Source of the DNA: Adenanthera pavonina
Taxonomy: Eukaryota > Streptophyta > Magnoliopsida > Fabales > Fabaceae
DNA length: 64,000 nt
Assembly: GCA_026686845.1 (NCBI GenBank)
Contig: JAIVEN010000010.1
Coordinates: 26,448,001-26,512,000, forward strand
Direction: 5' to 3'
The notes beneath the pieces are model-generated. The model worked only from the letters and a program-made list of their open reading frames with translations. It made no database searches and was not told the origin of the DNA. Below are positions 46,747-59,650 of this stretch, piece by piece. The translations under genes were made by a program, and so were the position numbers. Position 1 is the first letter of the stretch. Each line of letters starts with the position of its first letter.

Positions 46747-47706
46747 TGTTATTTTTATTTTTGTGGAGAAATAGTGAAGGATTTAAATGGCACTTTGCAT
46801 TATAAGAGGGGCAATCAAGTGGAAGTTTGATTAAATAAGAAATCTTATTTGAATAGCTGACAATATTAATATCATCATATATCAACTATAATGTTCATGG
46901 TTCAAAGTTGAAGTATATATTAAAGCTTGATAATACAACATTTTTAGATCTCACCGATGATGAAGGGGTAGAAAATCCAATTAAGTTTGATAATGATTTT
47001 GTTTGCATATACATTTTTGGGAATGGTCATCAGAGTATTAAGGAAACAATAGATTCACCTGAGTGGTAAGTTTTTACATGTACATAAATATAATAATCAT
47101 GTAGCCGTTTCAAGAAAGTAATGAATTTGTAATCATTGAACATGTAAGCTAGGGTTTTTAAATGGTGATTCACAGTATTGCTCTCTCTTAAGGCATGAGA
47201 TCGATTCTTTACCTTGAGCAATATCAAGTATTCCATTATTATTGCCTTAGATAGTTCAAAATGGAAAGATGTGATTATGGGAACTGGACAAATATTTACT
47301 AATGATGATGTCTTTAGAAATGCAATATACAAGTTGAGCCTTACCTACAAGTTTGATTATGAATTTACAAGGAATGACCTTGACAAAATGATAGTGAACT
47401 ACAAAGTTAAAGCATACAATTAGAAGCTGATGTTATATGCATTTGATGATGATTCCTCCTACTTCAAGTGACAACATTCCATAATGAGCACATTCATTAT
47501 GCACAAGACAGGCTCATACTTACTCACAATCCTAAATTCACATTGACATCATCAATTGTTGTTGACATAGCGAGGGATAGTCCTAACAAAATTGCCAATG
47601 AAGTTAGAAATGATCTATTAAGAGATTACATAGCATGTATTAACATGTCATATTTTTGTATATGTAATGATACTACGCCTTGTAAGTGTGATATGAATGA
47701 AAATTA
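46747..47706 (+). pseudogene. MULE transposase N-terminal (MuDR DNA-binding) region, truncated
   Basis: At 46747 the frame reads CYFYFCGEIVKDLNGTLHYKRGNQVEV, the opening of plant MURA-like transposases. A second piece (47214-47423) has MGTGQIFTNDDVFRNAIYKL ... FEFTRNDLDKM-type sequence, and a third (47468-47700) has the following FHNEHIHYAQD ... SSIVVDIARDSPNKIANEVRNDLLRDY. Together they cover the DBD_Tnp_Mut region upstream of the catalytic core. A frameshift and stops separate the pieces. The DDE core and the zinc knuckle are absent, so the element cannot supply its own transposase. Confidence 0.7.
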
Positions 47707-47769
47707 AGTGTATGTATAAATTATATTTGACTATGCTTTATTGAACCTTATGAAATCCTATAACTCTTT

Positions 47770-48712
47770 ATTTATGATAAATTTGTGAAGTAGTAGATAA
47801 ATTGTTCAGTGTAAGACCAGAGTGCTTTAATGCCAAAATAATTGAACATAAGTAGTAAATCAAGGGAGTTAAGTGTAAAATACTAGATCTAGTTTGATGA
47901 ATTATTTACTGAACATACTTTGTTCAATGTAAAATGAGGGTACTTCGGTGTCAAACCATCGAACATGAGTAGTAAATGAAGGGAGTTGAGTGTAAAATAT
48001 TATGTTTGAGTTGATGAATTATTTACTAAACATAATTTGTTCAGCGTAAAATAGGGGTTCTTCAGTGTCAAACCACCAAACATGAGTAATAAATAAGGGG
48101 AGTCGAGTGTAAAATATCAGGTCTGATTTGATAAATTATTTAGTGAACATAATTTGTCTAGTGTATAACAGAGGTACTTTAGTGTCAAGCCATCAAATAG
48201 GAGTAGTAAATCAAGGGAGTCGAGTGTCCAATACTAAGTCTGACTTGATGGATTATTTATTGAACATAATTTGTTTAGTGTAAAATGGGGGTATTTAGTG
48301 TCAAACCATCGAACATAAATAGTAAATAAAGGGAATTGAGTTTAAAATACTGGATCTAACTTGATGAATAATAGTAAACATGATTTATCCAATGTAAAAC
48401 AGGGATACTTCCGCGTCAAACTATCAAACATGATTAGTAAATTAAGGGAGTTATGTATAAAATATTGTGTCTAAGTTGATAAATTATTTACTAAACATAA
48501 TTGGTTTAGTGTAAAATGGGGGTTCTTCATTGTCAAACCATCAAATATGAGCAGTAAATAAAGGGAGTTGAGAGCAAAATACTGAGTCTGAGTTGATGAA
48601 TTATTGAGTGAACATAATTTGTCCAGTGTAAAACAAGGATACTTCAATGTCAAACCATCGAACATGAGTAATAAATCAAGGGAATTGAATTAAAACACTG
48701 GATATGAATTAA
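47770..48712. repeat. Tandem array of about eight 117 bp units inside the MULE
   Basis: The phrase GTTCAGTGTAAAATRGGGGT recurs at 47804, 47922, 48039, 48156, 48273, 48387, 48504 and 48621, giving spacings of 118, 117, 117, 117, 114, 117 and 117. Each unit also contains GTCAAACCATCGAACATGAG and AGTAAATMAAGGGAGT. From the third unit on, units alternate between an ATGGGGG-type and an ACAGGGA-type version, which implies a 234 bp dimer as the later unit of amplification. Confidence 0.88.
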
Positions 48713-49327
48713 TAATTGAACTTAAGTGTTAACTATATTGTTAATTGTGATATTATTTTCACATTCTTGATTGAATTAGCAATGTCGTTATATATATTGG
48801 CAAAGACATAAAATCTAAAACATGAAACAGAGTAGAAAAAATAAGAATGAATAATAAAAATTAGGAAAACAAAAAAAGAACTCATGTGACATGAAGTATT
48901 TTTATTTATGAATAACCCATAATTTTACATGTTATTTTACCAATTTTGGAAAGCATAACACAACACACAATACTAGCAAGGATGCACCATACATATATAA
49001 CTTTAAAGATATCCATCTATATCTATTGCCTATTCCTATTATTCTTCTTGTACATTCATTCATTCAAAATAATTAAATGCATTATGCCTAGTTTCAAAGT
49101 CATTCTCCACGTCATCACCACCATAAGCTGACACATTACAGAATCAATTTCTCCTAGACCACTTTCATCCCCTATTTCTTGATATACAAGTGTAGACTTT
49201 ATCATGTGCTCTTCTTAGGATGATTGACTAGCCACCTAACGAAGTCTACCCAAAATTGCTGAAATCGGGCATGAATATTAAAAACTTGATAATCAAACTA
49301 CAAAAAATATATGTAATGCTTGGTTTG
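48713..49327. other. No recognisable gene, MULE interior
   Basis: AT-rich sequence between the tandem array and the right arm. The only + strand frame (48946-49131) is low complexity. Confidence 0.4.
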
Positions 49328-50078
49328 AAGTGATAATCAAATTACAAAATTAGAAATGTTATAGTATGCTACTCTATCAAGTCATTATTTATTAATAACA
49401 ATAATGGTTTCCTAACTCAGGTTCCATATTTAATACTAAATCTAGCAGAAGTTACTATCGATATTCAGCTATTTACTGCTCCATCTTCCCTAATGTTTGC
49501 TATTGATATTCACTAATAAGTACTAGAACTATGTTATAATGTGTTACTCTATCAAACCATAATTTATTAATAACCATAATGAATTACCAATTGTTGTCCC
49601 ATTTTTACTAATACAATTTCAAGTTTTAGAATTTTTTCATGCTCACATACCTTTTAATATTTGCTATTGATATTCACTTATTTACTACTCAATCATTTCC
49701 TAATTAACACTAATGGACCAGTAAATTATACAACAGCAATTAACATGAAAAAAATAAATCAATGTCCAATACCTACTACACAAAACAAATAGTCAAGCAA
49801 AGATAAGGGTTTAACATTAACACCCACGATATATCATCAACATTTTTTTTTTAACTTTCTCACTCAAAAGCATCATATTAACTTAGAAAAAGTTCATATT
49901 CACATTAACACCAGGGTTCATAACTTCAAACATACTCATTGCATTTCTTGAACTGTTCTTTGTGTTGTAGAATCCTAAGAAGAAGCATGCAAACTCAATT
50001 CGACTAGTGTAAAAGATTTATGCTTGCCTATACAATACTCACAAAATACAAGATAGCACTGATGGAGAAGGGACAAAG
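49328..50078 (-). repeat. MULE right inverted-repeat arm, truncated by gypsy B
   Basis: Reverse complement of the left arm: TAGTATGCTACTCTATCAAG (about 49352) mirrors 46672, and CAAACTCAATTCGACTAGTG (about 49990) mirrors the stretch near 46070. It ends abruptly at 50078, where TGTCACACC starts the gypsy B LTR. Confidence 0.8.
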
Positions 50079-51826
50079 TGTCACACCTTAAACTCACAAG
50101 GCCTTAATATGCCACTTGTCACAACAAAAAAGAGAAGAAAAAGATATAACCAAGGGGTGGCGCTGCAGCCAAGCACTATGGCATCGCGGCCGAAGACATT
50201 TCTGGGTGAACTTGAGAAGGGGTCTAAGATGCATGGTGCTGTGACGCCACAAATTTCATATCAACACTTTGTTGATTTTTTGACTAAACTCCTAATGCAC
50301 ACAACTTTATGCTCTGAGCTCTGATCGATCGAATTCCAACTCCTATGCTCAATTTTGTCTTAATCTAACTATAGACACCAATTTTACTTATATCCATCTC
50401 CATATGGACATTTTGGTTTCCTATGACTGATTTGGTCACTTTTTTGCCATAAACAAGAACCCAACACCACCAATAGCCACCCATAAGCTATTGGCATGCA
50501 AAGACCATTTCTACAAGTCATAAAAGACTCAAGAAACATGTCCAAAAAGGTTTTAACCCAAAGAAACCACTCCTCCAAGTTTCGACTCCCTTAAACCCTA
50601 ACTCAAACTAATGAACTATATATACCCACTTCACAAAACCAAGGCCCAAAGCCTACACTAGGCTCACACTCGAGGCATACCAACCCATCGGGATCTAGAG
50701 ACTTCAATCTCAAATCCAACACATTCAAGCATCTAGGAAAGGTACATCGTATAGCGTATAGGACATAATCAACATTTAACATTAAGCATACAATGGTCAT
50801 GCCCTAAATCACATCGGTTTATAAATCTCTACATAACGTGGTGGCACTTTACTGGAAATAAAAGAATAATAAAGACATGGGAAATACAGTTTCTAGCACC
50901 CACAAGTACACTCTCAATCCTATTTGCCCAAGCCTTTCTTATCCTTGCTAGTGTTAGATTCTTCACCTAGAATGGTCAGCTATGGGGTGAGACATATGTC
51001 CCAATAATAAGGGAAAAACACATACATACATATAATCATACTGTCATGTTTATAACAAATATAATTCATCACCAATGCAAAATGCATTATATGCATACAC
51101 CAGTCCCATTAATATATGGCTAGAACCATGAGCTAGCTACCATGACAAAGTAACCTTAACTAGTGGCCCCCTTCTAATGACCCATGATAGCTGATTCTCT
51201 AGGTTACCACCTAGCTCTCCTCCTAATGGTCATAACCTGGCCAAAGGCCATTACACCAAAGGCTAGACTATGGATCTCCTTTCCCTGAACCACCCGAATT
51301 GGTGGCCATTTAGAGAAGGTTCACCCCAATCACAACTACCTAAGTCCCCTAGCCATAGGATGACTATTCAGTGGCTGGAATAAACATAAGCCACATTACC
51401 AGAACATAAGGCCTCATGGGCTATTTAGTGGTTTGGCATACCACATGGTGTATAGAGTATCGTCACCTAGACCATATGTTCCAACAATGTACACAATGTG
51501 ACAATACCTAATGCATGCTAACATGTTAACATATATTACTTTCCAATGTGCTAGCATGCTATATGAATGTATACAATACATCGTAGGGTGCATAATCATC
51601 ATTTCATATGAATAATCATTACATTTCACATATATCATAATCACTAACATCGTATTACTATTTTCTGCATACAATGAGATAAGGATAGATAACTTACTAG
51701 GCATGTAGTTGCATATATCATGATATGAATATGATCAACTATATTCGAGCTGTAAGACATAACATGATATGAAAAGACAAACATATGTATATAGCATGTA
51801 TATCATGATATGAAAATGACTAAACA

Positions 51827-54800
51827 TGTAACACCTCTATTTAGGGCCCATTTCCCATGTTAGATTTCATTAGAGTCCAATTATACTTAATTAGAAGCTT
51901 GAATCACATAAAGTGTTATAATAAAATTTTCCAAATTTCGGGTACTATTCATTTAATGAGATTCCTTTTCCCTAACTGACTTCAGAAAATCATAACTAAT
52001 CCAGTAAAAATTGTATGCAAGTGATTCAAGTCTCTAACAATAGTTTACACAATTATCTACATGGGAAAAATATAAAATAGAGCAATTACTTGGCCAATTA
52101 GTACAGTAAATTTCATGAATTTTCATTGTTCATATGGTCAATTTCTGAAATTCCAGTTTTCTAGGCTAATTTTGAAAATTCACTATAATTCATGCATAAA
52201 TCCAAATTGAGTGCTCTTTAGATCATGTGAAATATCTTTCTGTCTAGTTTTTAGGAATATATAATATTTATACTTTATAGATAAAAAAACCCAAATAGTA
52301 GCAGGTTCACTTTGTAGTGGTCAGAATGACCATTTGTTTCCTAATACATTACCATACAAAAGTTGTAAAATATTTACATGATCATATTTCATCTTCATAT
52401 CATACCATACTTTCACTCAGACTTAAAGCAACATTAAAACTTGAAGAAACAGATTTAATATCTCATTTACAAATTTACACTAAAGTTCTAATTTCATGGC
52501 CATTGAGAGCAATATCAAGTTAATGACCAAATTTTTTCTCCTTTCCTTTCTCTTCCTTGGAGGTCTTGCCATTGTTGCTAGCTAATCATGGTTAATATGT
52601 GGGAGGGTGTAATATCCCTATTTTTATGGGATGTTATAAAATGAATAAAAGATGAGAAACAATGAGAGATGAAAATGTTATATGCAATCGGGCTTTAGAA
52701 GGAATTAATTTCTTATTTAATTTTCAGAAGAAGTTATGTTTGGTCCTTAATTGGAAGTAATTTTCCATAAGGTCCTTAGCAGAAATTAATTCCAGAACTT
52801 ACCCCGAAAAATATGCAATATACCACTTGAATGAAAGTCTGCTCCAAGCTGAGCGTAATGGTATAAGTATTGCATGCCCGGGAGGTCTAGGTTGAGAGAT
52901 AGACCAATTTGAAAGTTAATGTGAATAGTGAAAAGGAAATAATAAAAAAATTGGTCTTTGGGTGAAATTACAAGAAAGTACCCGAAAGAATGGATAATTA
53001 TTTTTTGACCCGGTTCAGGGGTAAAACGGTCATTTCTCATATTTGAAGAAAAATATGAATATTGAATTTTAAATCCCAAGAAATAAATTTTGATATCATA
53101 AAATGCATGAGGAATTGGAAAAAATGGAGAGACACCATTAAGCATGAATAAGGGCAAAGAGGTCATTTTTCCCAGTTGGATGGAAAAATGAGAAATTATA
53201 TTTTTGCCCTCAAAGAATTATGAAAAGGACATTCATGTCCTTAAAGTCATAAAATTACGGTGAAGGAGTATGAGAAATGTCTTAGGGAAAATTACACCTA
53301 AGGACCCGAAAGTTTTAAGAATTGTAAATTAGCCCTGTTAAGGGCATTTTTGTAAATATGAAAAATTATAGTCAAAGTGAAGCTCTCAATGTCTTAGACC
53401 CAATGAAATATATTATGGAATTTATTAAGGTCAAAATAATATTTATTGGGTAATTATGGTCTAATATTAATATTTTACCCAATAAAGATCAGTTTAGACT
53501 GCAGGAAAAGGCAGTATTAATTCAAGGACAATGATTGAACCTTAATAAAATATATTTTGGGTCTAGATAATGATTTTGGACCAAAAGTAATTATTGGATA
53601 ATTCTGTACCAATTTAATAACAATTTTGGCAAAAATACTTAATCGGTACAGGTAAAAGTTATCGGTAAAGGGTATTTTGGTCTATAAAATTATAGAGCAA
53701 TTTTTGGACACTCCTCTCCCTCTTATTGGCTTGAGAATTCATCATAATGGGCATGTGATTTTTGTCCCAAAACTTGCTCAAGAAGGCTTGCCTTGTTGGT
53801 CAAAAAGTAAGTGTGATTAAGGAAGGTAATTAGCAAGTTAATTAAGCCATATCATTAAGTGAGATAATTCCCTTCTCTCTCCTCATTTCGGACGTCCAGC
53901 AGCTGTAACCGACTTTAACTTTAATATTGTTTTTTTTTATACTACTTCTCAAGGAAGTATTTGCTTTTTGCTAACTAAAGTCAAGACAAAATATATTAAA
54001 GTTGAGTGAGTTGGTGAGGTGGCTACTTTTCACTCTTCTTGCACGATCAATATGCTGCTGGAAGTGAGAGAGAGAGAGCTCAAAGTTTGCTCAAGAAAGG
54101 AGAAAAATGGCGTGACCTAAGTGAAGAAGAAGAGGGAAAAGCCAAGCTTGAAACATGAAGTAATCAAGATGCAAGTGATAGGTAAGCTTTCTAATCATTT
54201 CAAGCTAGTAGTTTCAAGTGATTTCATGGAGTTTCACTCTTCCTCTTCTCGAGTCTAAATCTGGCCTACGTTGGGAAAATGGAAAAAATTATGTTTTCAT
54301 GCATCAAAGTTAAGCTAAAGTATGATTTAGCCACCCAAAGCATGATTTCATGAATTGTAGGAAGTGTTTCAAAGAAAATAATTTCTCCATTTCTCTCATG
54401 ATTTTCGGTCTGAACAGGGGTGCTTGCTAGGGTTATAATTTCATGATTTTAATGCCATAAATGAGTTTCCCATGGCCCAAAACCTTGAGAACAACCATTG
54501 GTTCAAAGAAAAACCAAGAAGAAAGCAAAGAGAAAATTTAAGGGTTTAGTGAGCATTGTGTGAAGTTGGACCAAGAACCAATGGCTTATATGCTTCATTG
54601 GTATTATGTTTAGGTCCAAGGAAGCTTAAGGAAGTATTTGGGAGAAGTACAACTAAAAGGAAAAGAGAATGGGAGCATTGGAATCAAGTTGGAAGGCAAA
54701 GGAAAGCAACAATGGTAGCATAGTCTATTTCTTGCTTTATGTTATTGTATATTGTTTCTATGTTATAATCCCATTGCCATATTGTTGTTATGATGTTGTG

Positions 54801-57395
54801 AGATTGGTTTGGCTGTTTTTATGAAAGGGTCCTAACCCTTGGATGTCCATTTTATAAAGAGAGACCATGCCAAAATTTTTATGAACCATTATGACTTATT
54901 ATATGCTTGAATGGGTGAATGGTTATGATTTAAGTTTTTATGCATATATGATAATGTAATTGCATGACATATGACTTGCTACTGAGATTCCATAATCTCA
55001 CCATTCCAAACACTAACGATGCTAGGGAAAGGACATGGAAGTAACCAAGGAAGAAGGCAAGAAGAATGAAGGAGCATGATAATTATGTGAATTGTGGGTT
55101 TTTTTAATGTATTGTTATGGCATCATGTATGAAATTGCATGACAATTCATGAGGCTTGTATTTCTGTAACTATATCCATCTGAGCATTATTGAGTGATAT
55201 GTATGGATTTGATACAATGAATGATGATGTAATCATGTTATGAAGCTCATTTTGCCAAGATAAGAATGGAAATGCTCAATTAGGATCATTCTGAGAGTCA
55301 CGAAGGAACTGTTCATGTGAAACAGGGTATAATGCATGAGTGATATATATTCCTAAAAATTAGATAGAATGAGCTTTTTATAAAGCTAAAGAACACCTAA
55401 ATTGGATAAGTGTACAATTTATGGTGAATTTTTGAATTTAGGGTTCAGAACAAAGAAAGATTGGGAAAACTGGAAATTGAAAGTTAGGTACTGGAGAATT
55501 AAAAAGATGATATAAATTTTTCAGAGCTCAAAAAATTAAATGGTTTATATTTATAGAAATATATATGTTTTAAGTTTCATATGCCACTGATTTGAAGTTA
55601 ATTGGAGCTATATAATAGGAGATATGGATTTTTTCCCAAAACTGTTCTAGTAAGAGTTGGATTCTGACCCTTTATGATTTAAGTTAACACCATGCCCTGT
55701 GCAAGTTGAATAAATATACAAGGAAAATATTTCTAGAAAGTAGACTCATAGGGATTTCCAATTACATAAAGAATGTATGATTTGGATCAGGATATAATGA
55801 GATATAAATTTTTCAATATAAGGCCAAAATCCTGGGGAAGAGAAAATGACCAAATGTATAGTAAATATTTGAGGAATAAACTGTACAAATTGGTCAAGAG
55901 AATGCTCTGTTTTATATTTTTCCCATGTATATAAGGTTTTTATCTATTGTTAGACATTTGAATCACTATGAAATGATTTTTCTAGAATTAGTTATGAATT
56001 TTCAAAATTCAGTCAGCAAAGTGGAAGTTACCACATGAACAGTAACTGAAAAATTTGGAAATTCTGATTTTCATTCTTATGTGATTCAAGTTTAAGATCA
56101 AGTATAATTAGAATTAAAAGGAGTCTAATTCATGGGAAATAAATTTAAAAGTAAGGTGTTACAGAGGGCGAGATTCAAAAGATCTCAGTAGATGAATCCC
56201 ATACATGCCATCATATCATCATATTTTTCATAGAAACATCACAAAAACTTGAATTCATCAATGGGCACATTTGGACATATAAATTTTATAAAAATTTTGG
56301 AAAAGTTTTGTTTTGTAAAATGAACATCCCGGGGCTCAAAACTCCTTATACAACTCAGACAATATCATAGAAAGATCACAAATTAACATTTCATACATAT
56401 GCTATAATGTCAAGTATCAAAGAAATAATAATGATAATGTGATGTTAGTAAAGAGAATTAACTACTTTTGAGTGTTCCAAACGTTTCCACACTTGGTCCA
56501 CCACTTTTTAAGCTTTCCACAACTTTCTTGAACCTAACCATATAAACATTTAACTACCTTAGCCACTGATTTGGCTAATGATACAACTAATCATGGTTAA
56601 TCACTTAAAGTAACCATGCTTACTTTTTGACCAAAAAAAACTACTTCTTGAGGAAGTTTTGGGGCAAAAATTGGCTGCTCAAGATGCCCATTTTCAGCTG
56701 CCAATGAGAGGACTTTAAGTGTCCAGTCTGCTCAATTTTTCTTGGTCCAGATATATTTTATATATGGTAAATTTTAATCGTACCGATAAAACTACTTTTT
56801 ATAGTAAATTAACATTTTTAGGCTACAAGAGTATTCTAAATTTGTTTTTATATTTCCTTAGTTATCATGTCCCAAATAGTATCTATGTATAGCTTATATC
56901 CTGTCTCGGTTACCTTTTAATCATCGATGGGCCCATAATTTACTTTATCGATATTAAGTTACTTTTAGACACTCGGCACTGATTATTTTCTTATTCTTAA
57001 ACATTAAATCTCAGTGACATATGCCATTGGACTTCTCTCATCGAGAGCTTCATTCTAACAGTAATTTTACATATTTATAAAATTGCCCCTGACCTGAGAT
57101 TAAATTATAATTTTTGAAATCTTCAAGTTATTAGGTATAATTTTTCCCAAGGGTTTTTTTATTTCTTCTCCACGTGGTTTTTTATATTTTAGGACACAAA
57201 TGTCATTTTTATAATTCTTTAAAGGTAAAAATATAATTTTTTATTTTTCTGTCCAACCAGGAAAAATGATCTCTTTGCCATTTTTCATACAAAAAGGTGT
57301 TTGTCCATTTTCACCAATTCCTTGTATATTTTACCTTATCATTCATTATTTTCTCTTTCATTACTTAGTATCTAGTAAAATTTTAGGATATTATA
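51827..57395 (-). mobile_element. Solo LTR e, gypsy family 1, split by solo LTR f
   Basis: Two pieces, 51827-52607 and 56169-57395 (about 2.0 kb net). The + strand ends are TGTAACACCTC and GGATATTATA (the last CA mutated to TA). Duplications are AAACA (51822-51826) and GAACA (57396-57400), one mismatch. It lies in the 3' LTR of gypsy B. Confidence 0.82.
52608..56163 (+). mobile_element. Solo LTR f, gypsy family 1, nested in solo LTR e
   Basis: 3556 bp, TGTAATATCCC...GGTGTTACA, with a perfect duplication GAGGG (52603-52607, 56164-56168). It is the closest relative of solo LTR a: both are about 3.5 kb and align from end to end by eye, including the TCCAGAAYTTAYCCCG and GGGAGGTCTAG segments. 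It is the fourth level of nesting here (MULE, gypsy B LTR, LTR e, LTR f). Confidence 0.92.
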
Positions 57396-58297
57396 GAACA
57401 TATATTACAAACACAGAAAGAAAACCCCCGTTACCTTAACCATCCTAGTCGCTTGACACCCCAGTAGGCCAAATGAAGCAACCACAACCAAATCCGATGC
57501 TTTCCCAAACAAAAACCAGAGCCGAGAGATCCCAACCAAGCAATACAACAACCTATATCACATCAATTTCTCATTACCATTATAATTCCCAACATTTAAT
57601 ATTTGCAAATACCAACTAAATCATATCCCAAATGGAAATAGAGCTTCCTCAAGCCAACCTAAGCATCAAAATTCCCAAAACAACTCTTGGATTCACAATC
57701 ATACTTATACAACTTCATATTCCTAAAGATATAAACACTTGAGGGTTAGGGTTTGGGAAATATTTCACTTAAACAACATAAAATCAACACTCAATCCATA
57801 GAAAGATCCAACAACACTTCTAGAACACATTTATACACAATTTAATTGGTCGAAACTTACCCCAATTAGAACCCTAGCCCAAATCATGAAAATCACCGAT
57901 TATTCTTGAGGAAAAACAAAGAGGAGGATAGATGATCAACTTACCAACAAGAATCAAGCTTCCAAATTCCAGAACTGAACTGCTGAGGCTAGAAATGTCA
58001 AACCGTAGTAGAGCACATCGTTCTTCCTCTGTTTTCCTTTATGTTCACTATTGATTCTGATGTTTGATTTAACCAAGTTTCGCAACTAGTGCCATAGTAC
58101 TAGGGCTCACAGGTTTCGAGTCAAGCATGATCTTCTACGGTTCCATGTCATAGCTTCACTGTTAACCACCATGACACCAATGTTCTCTGTTTCCATTTTC
58201 CAATTTGCTCTATTTTGATCCTTTATTGAGTCTTGTCCCTCCGGTCCTACACTATTAGATAAAGTCTTTCTTAAAATAATGTTTAAGGTTGTTACAT

Positions 58298-58308
58298 TCT
58301 TCCCACCT
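58298..58308 (-). other. Polypurine tract of gypsy B
   Basis: On the reverse strand GGTGGGAAGAA directly precedes the LTR start TGTAACAACC. The preceding ATTTCAAGGATGAAATTTTTATAA is the usual text before the tract in chromoviruses of this kind. Confidence 0.85.
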
Positions 58309-58344
58309 TATAAAAATTTCATCCTTGAAATTTTAAAACATGTA

Positions 58345-59650
58345 CCTCAGGGAAATAGGTGAGGATAGTTCATTTGCATAGAATCAATTGTCTCCCAGGT
58401 AACTTTATTCGATGTCAAACCCATCAATAAGAATTTCACTAACTTAATTGTCTTATTCCTCAATTGCATTACCTTTGAATCCATAATTCTTTCCAGCCTG
58501 ACCTTGAATGACATATCCTCATATAACTGAAACTCTTCACGTTTGATAATGTGAGATGGAAGAGGCTGATACTTCTTAAGGTCACCCCAACCACTGGTGT
58601 GGGAAGGTCTATTCGCATCAAGAAGCTTACCTCGAGATATATAGGGCTGTTCCAAATCTTCGACAGGATTAGACTAGTGGCATATCAAGTTGCATTACTC
58701 TCAATCTGACGGGTAGTTTGATCCACTATATCTGGCCCTAACATGCTCCTTTCACTAAGTTCTACCCAACAAAAAGGCGACCAACACTTCCTTCCACACA
58801 AGGCCACAAATGGTGCCATCTGTAAACTAGGGTGATAGCTATTGTGTAAGCAAATTCCACCAATGGGAGGTACCTATCCCAATTCCCTTTTTGTTCTAAA
58901 ACACATGCCCTTAACATATCTTCTAAGGTTCGGATAGTCCTCTCAGTCTACCTATCTGATTGAGGGTGGTAAGAAGTATTGAAATTTAGCCTCATCCCTA
59001 TAGCTTCTTGGAGGGACCTCCAAAACTTTGATGTAAACAGTAGGTCTCGATCAAAGACAATACTCTTTGGGGCTCCATGCAACCTGACATTTTCATCCAC
59101 ACATAATTGTGCCAATTTCTCTATGGTAATAGTTTCCTTGATAGGTAAGAAATGAACCGATTTAGTCAACCTGTTCATAATCACACATATTGCATCATGC
59201 CCAAAAGAAGTCTTTGGCAAGGCCATCACAAAGTCCATGGAGATGTCATCCCATTTCTACTATATAATTTCTAATGGTTGCAATAACCCTACGGGCTAAT
59301 GATGCTCCACCTTTTCATGTTGGCAAATTAGACACTTTGATACAAATTCTGTAACACCTCTTTTCATCCTCGGCTAACAATACCCACGTTTTGAATTGTG
59401 ATACATCTTGGTGGCGCCTGGGTGAATGGTGCATCAGCTTTTATGAGCTTCTTCCAGGATAGTCTCATGCAGACTCTTAGCATTAGGCATACAAATTATT
59501 CCATGATATCGGATGATTCCATCTTCATGTACTTTGAAATCCTGCGCTTCTTTCAATCTGTTCTTTAATACCCAAGAGATACTTATCCTCCATTCAGGCA
59601 AAATGGATCTCTTTCTGTAAATCATTTAGAACATTAATCAATCCTAACCC
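58345..59650 (-). pseudogene. pol: Gypsy B integrase and C-terminal tail
   Basis: Read on the reverse strand. A zinc-finger-side segment (59434-59625: DFKVHEDGIIRYHGIICMPN, LHETILEEAH) is followed by the integrase core (58948-59238) with FVMALPKT, VFDRDLLFTSKFWRSL and SYHPQSDR, then a stop and TERTIRTLEDM, so both Asp and the Glu of the triad can be seen. The C-terminus (58347-58655) has YEDMSFKVRLERI, then VKFLLMGLTSNKVTWETIDSM and YPHLFP, the chromodomain-like tail of Del/Tekay-type chromoviruses, which directs integration to chromatin. Several stops separate the parts. Confidence 0.85.

Larger units (their letters stand above)
45751..50078 (+). mobile_element. Mutator-like element (MULE) with long inverted repeats, right end cut by gypsy B
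   Basis: Arms at about 46000-46725 and 49328-50078 are inverted copies of each other over more than 700 bp. Between them lies the N-terminal part of a MuDR-type transposase, a tandem array and unassigned AT-rich DNA. The outer left limit is uncertain: sequence resembling MULE termini (GGAAAAATGATAC, then AATGACTGAACTACCCT) starts near 45751. The right arm is interrupted at 50079 by the LTR of gypsy B, so its terminus and target duplication lie outside the window. Confidence 0.7.
50079..58297 (-). repeat. 3' LTR of gypsy B (family 2), split by solo LTR e
   Basis: Two pieces, 50079-51826 and 57401-58297 (about 2.6 kb net). The + strand left end is TGTCACACC and the right end is GGTTGTTACA, next to the polypurine tract. 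The piece at 50280-50480 is colinear with solo LTR i at about 23420-23620 (AACTTTATGCTC, ATCTCCATATGGA and neighbours). Confidence 0.82.

Noticed and set aside
47030..47332. Reverse-strand 100-codon frame within the MULE
   Set aside because: The + strand of the same DNA has recognisable MuDR DNA-binding motifs; this frame is its shadow.
52786..53166. Reverse-strand 126-codon frame
   Set aside because: It lies wholly inside solo LTR f and has no counterpart frame in the related LTR a.
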